8,445 bases of DNA, taken from assembly GCA_018829455.1 (NCBI GenBank), contig JAHJUB010000156.1, positions 1 through 8,445 of the forward strand. The letters are read 5' to 3'. The notes under the pieces are model-generated. The model ran no database searches. It worked only from the letters and a program-made list of their open reading frames with translations, and had not been told where the DNA came from. This DNA is from Candidatus Omnitrophota bacterium. Its GTDB lineage: Bacteria; Ratteibacteria; UBA8468; MWAK01. Below, in pieces: positions 6,610-8,445 of the stretch. The position numbers were made by a program, and so were the translations under genes. Position 1 is the first letter of the stretch; each line of letters begins with the position of its first letter.

Positions 6610-6652
6610 AAAAATTCATTTTGTAGTCGCCCGGCTTGCCGGGCTCTTTTAA

Positions 6653-6736
6653 TGTAGGGGCGGGGTTACATCCCCGCCCACTGTAGTGCGACCCTTTCAG
6701 GGTCGCTTTGGGAAGGGACATAGCCCCTCCCCTACA
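6653..6736. repeat. Middle REP pair, inserted in the outer pair
   Basis: It begins TGTAGGGG (6653-6660) and ends CCCCTACA (6729-6736), a perfect 8-base inverted repeat. The left hairpin is GGGCGGGG/CCCCGCCC (6658-6665 with 6672-6679, loop TTACAT). The right is GGGAAGGG/CCCCTCCC (6710-6717 with 6724-6731) with one mismatch. It is the same element type as 2167-2226, sharing both stems, but split in its centre by a third hairpin at about 6682-6707. Confidence 0.84.
6683..6707 (+). repeat. Innermost REP-like hairpin, second copy of the 3693-3717 unit
   Basis: GTAGT followed by the perfect 8-bp hairpin GCGACCCT-TTC-AGGGTCGC and a final T. It is identical over 25 bases to the unit at the end of ispF, which lies in the opposite orientation. 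It sits between the two hairpins of the middle repeat pair, making the third layer of nesting. Confidence 0.85.
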
Positions 6737-6787
6737 TAAAATAACAGCGCCGAGCAAGCTCGGCAACTACAATCTTTATCTGCGTCC

Positions 6788-8011
6788 TTAAAAAAGCGTT
6801 GGTTGCTTTACGGCGGATTCCGGCATTATTTCCACTTTGCCGAATTCGCCGTCGTAACCGGGTTCTACCTTAACTCTGCCCCGGCGCACCGAAATAATGG
6901 CGGCCGCTATCTCCGGTTCCGCTTTGCTTTCAATCTCCGATTCCGGCAACGAGAGCAGAATTTCAAATTCCGGAGCCAGGTTACGGACCAGTTTCTGGTA
7001 TTTCTCTTTGACCACCGGGCTGTCCACCGGTCTCTTTAGAACAAAGGCAATAATCTGGTCAAGGGGCACCATTCGTTGAAAAGGAATGCTGTTTTCCGGA
7101 ACGGCGCCTTCCGGCCGGTCCGCCAACTCTAAGACCCGGTGCAGCACGCCCACGGTGACTTTCCGGCCGCAAACCGGGCAGAGGTTTTTGTTGGCAATGG
7201 CTTTCTCCGGCGGAATAGAGGATTTGCAAGCGCGATGTCCGTCGTAATGATATTTCCCCTCTTCCGGAAAATACTCCACGGTGTATAAAAATCTCTTCTT
7301 GTCTTTTGTTTTCAGAACGTCAAAAATTTCACGGTAATTAAGAGCTTCGCTGAAAACGTTGACCTCCCGGCCGATTTTGGCCGGTGAATGAGCGTCGGAA
7401 TTTGATATCAGGGAATAGGCGTCCAGACCGGAAAGCCGCCAATTCATCGCCGGGTCGCTAGAAAGGCCGGTCTCCAGAGCAAATACTTCCGACAATCTTT
7501 TGGGAAAACAATCTTCAATTCGGTTAAAACCGCTGTTGGAGCCAAAAAGAGAGAAGTGAGGAGTCCAGATATGGGCCGGGACCACAAAACCGAATTCGGC
7601 AACATCTTTTACCCGGCCAATCAGGTCGTCAGCGGAAAGCTGCAGCATCGGACGTCCGTCAGAACCCAGGCTGCCGTAGGCAGCGAGTTTCAGCGAAAGC
7701 CGTTCCGCGGCCTCCAGGTCCGGCAAAAAAATAACGTTGTGTATTCTTTTGATGGAATTACAGCTGGGAAAAATATTACAGACCTCCGCGGTCAGGATAA
7801 ACCTGAGCCCCTGGTAAGCATAAATCCCGTCTGCGACCGGTTGCAACTTTTTTTTCAGTTCTTGAAACCAAACCGGATGGGTAAAATCCCCGGTTCCGAC
7901 CAGGGATATTCCTTTTTCCCGGGCCGACCGGGCCAGGTGCTCCAGGTCCATATTCAGGCTGGTAGCACGGGAATATTTAGAATGAATGTGAAAATCAGCG
8001 ATGAAAGACAT
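6788..8011 (-). CDS. Endonuclease Q-type PHP phosphoesterase with zinc ribbon
   Basis: A 407-residue member of the PHP/zinc-ribbon family (COG1379 type) that includes EndoQ, known in Thermococcales and a Bacillus. EndoQ nicks DNA 5' of deaminated bases and abasic sites. Metal-site motifs of the PHP domain are DFHIHSKYS (6-14; H8, H10), GTGDFTHP (39-46; D42, H45), TAEV (E76), RIHNV (H91), PAHIWTP (145-151; H147) and NSDAHS (204-209; D206, H208). A zinc site follows: C262, then CPVC (278-281), possibly with H259. It leads into VGVLHRVLELADRPEG (287-302), highly typical of the family. The extreme C-terminus KQPTLF resembles a clamp-binding tail. Biochemical role is inferred by family. The start ATG overlaps the HIT gene end by 17 bases; only a weak TTGAG lies upstream. 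Confidence 0.9.
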   Translation of the reverse strand: MSFIADFHIHSKYSRATSLNMDLEHLARSAREKGISLVGTGDFTHPVWFQELKKKLQPVADGIYAYQGLRFILTAEVCNIFPSCNSIKRIHNVIFLPDLEAAERLSLKLAAYGSLGSDGRPMLQLSADDLIGRVKDVAEFGFVVPAHIWTPHFSLFGSNSGFNRIEDCFPKRLSEVFALETGLSSDPAMNWRLSGLDAYSLISNSDAHSPAKIGREVNVFSEALNYREIFDVLKTKDKKRFLYTVEYFPEEGKYHYDGHRACKSSIPPEKAIANKNLCPVCGRKVTVGVLHRVLELADRPEGAVPENSIPFQRMVPLDQIIAFVLKRPVDSPVVKEKYQKLVRNLAPEFEILLSLPESEIESKAEPEIAAAIISVRRGRVKVEPGYDGEFGKVEIMPESAVKQPTLF

Positions 8012-8445
8012 GGCTCAATTCGTCGTAAAGCGCATCCAAAGAATCCGGCAGGGATTTGATGCCGCTGACCGCCGGCATAAAATTGGTGTCTCCAACCCAG
8101 CGGGGGATGACGTGTATGTGAAGATGACCGGCGATTCCGGCGCCGGCGGCCTTACCCATATTAAGACCAACGTTTAAACCTTCCGGTTTCAGCGCTTTCT
8201 TCAATCCCTCATTTGCCATTTTAATCAGAGAGAATAGTTCCTTCGCTTCTTCCGGTTTCAGCGCCGACAGGTCTTTCAAGTGCCGGTTGGGAACAACCAT
8301 CAGATGCCCGTTATTGTAGGGAAAACGGTTTAAGATTATGAATGCTTCATTACCGCGGAAAACAATCAGATTCTTTCGGTCGTTCTTTTCCCGTATCACC
8401 CGGCAGAATAGGCAGGTCTTATCTTTATTGGGCTGGATTACGTAA
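7995..8445 (-). CDS. HIT-family nucleotide hydrolase/transferase, 5' end beyond the window
   Basis: A histidine-triad protein of the bacterial Ap4A phosphorylase/hydrolase-like branch, expected to act on dinucleoside polyphosphates or other nucleotidyl-phosphate bonds in the cytosol. The triad is HLHIHV (coded by 8109-8126), flanked by NVGLNMGKAAGAGIAG and IPRWVGDTNFMP, which is characteristic of this branch. A GTG at 8399 could serve as a start, but the frame stays open to the edge and encodes YVIQPNKDKTCLFCR upstream of it. That matches the usual family N-terminus with its CxxC zinc-site pair, so the gene is 5'-truncated here and GTG is an internal Val. About 149 residues are visible. The stop lies inside the start region of the EndoQ-like gene. 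The natural substrate is not determinable. Confidence 0.93.
   Translation of the reverse strand, partial: YVIQPNKDKTCLFCRVIREKNDRKNLIVFRGNEAFIILNRFPYNNGHLMVVPNRHLKDLSALKPEEAKELFSLIKMANEGLKKALKPEGLNVGLNMGKAAGAGIAGHLHIHVIPRWVGDTNFMPAVSGIKSLPDSLDALYDELSHVFHR

Larger units (their letters stand above)
6621..6772. repeat. Outer REP pair of a nested repeat in the endoQ-lpxK gap
   Basis: The 178-base gap between endoQ and lpxK is nearly filled by this element. Its ends TTGTAGT (6621-6627) and ACTACAA (6766-6772) are perfect inverted repeats. Just inside each end is a hairpin: GCCCGGC-TT-GCCGGGC (6629-6644) on the left and GCCGAGC-AA-GCTCGGC (6749-6764) on the right. As GTAG-headed units pointing inward the two halves align along about 26 bases, with stem differences that keep pairing. 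The middle is occupied by a second repeat pair (6653-6736). No promoter or convincing minus-strand terminator is apparent, although a T-rich stretch follows the right-hand hairpin on the minus strand. Confidence 0.82.

Noticed and set aside
6626..6652. GC-rich hairpin followed by TCTTTT, resembling a plus-strand intrinsic terminator.
   Set aside because: No plus-strand gene reads into it, and it is one half of the inverted repeat pair; the T-rich stretch is the repeat's flank.
6735..6764. Minus-strand hairpin followed by GCTGTTATTTTA after endoQ, a possible terminator.
   Set aside because: The T-tract is interrupted and begins three bases from the stem; the hairpin is explained as the mirror half of the repeat. 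Weak termination cannot be excluded.
6494..6766. Minus-strand open frame of 90 codons across the nested repeats and the lpxK start.
   Set aside because: It is out of frame with lpxK, built mostly from repeat DNA, and has no recognisable protein features.
2167..6772. CRISPR-like interpretation of the recurring palindromes.
   Set aside because: Copies are dispersed singly or as inverted pairs, not as a regular direct-repeat array with similar spacers, and no cas genes are present.

Overview
The window is a compact block of nine protein genes, all on the minus strand, so transcription runs from the right end to the left. In transcript order they are: a HIT-family nucleotide hydrolase/transferase (cut by the right edge), an endonuclease Q-type PHP phosphoesterase, lpxK, hisA, a secreted single-HKD phospholipase D-like protein, ispF, gltX, cysS and folP (cut by the left edge). 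No tRNA, rRNA, CRISPR array, transposase gene or phage gene is visible. No gene-free stretch exceeds 178 bases.

The gene content suggests a diderm bacterium: LpxK implies lipid A, and IspF implies the MEP isoprenoid pathway. Base composition looks near 50% GC by eye. An EndoQ-type repair enzyme together with lpxK, and generally poor Shine-Dalgarno sites, do not point to a common proteobacterial or Firmicutes model. I cannot name the phylum from the sequence alone.

The genes are housekeeping functions from unrelated pathways: nucleotide metabolism and DNA repair, lipid A, histidine, isoprenoids, two tRNA synthetases and folate. They are joined by tight junctions. hit/endoQ overlap by 17 bases, hisA/pld and pld/ispF by 4 bases (ATGA), and cysS/folP by 20 bases. 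This looks like one long polycistron or a few read-through units whose promoter lies beyond the right edge.

The least ordinary content is a set of small palindromic repeats at every junction where genes do not overlap: 2167-2226, 3693-3717, 5596-5656 and 6621-6772. Most are built from units of the form 5'-GTAG followed by a short hairpin, usually in inverted pairs ending TGTAG...CTACA. That is the architecture of REP/BIME (REPIN) elements mobilised by REP-associated tyrosine transposases. At 6621-6772 three such elements sit inside one another. Two elements supply the TAG stop codons of gltX and ispF through their GTAG end, and a third has been read into the C-terminus of LpxK. A separate in-frame extra segment of about 29 codons, carrying its own palindrome, lies in hisA. 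The EndoQ-like protein ends in QPTLF, which resembles a bacterial sliding-clamp-binding motif.
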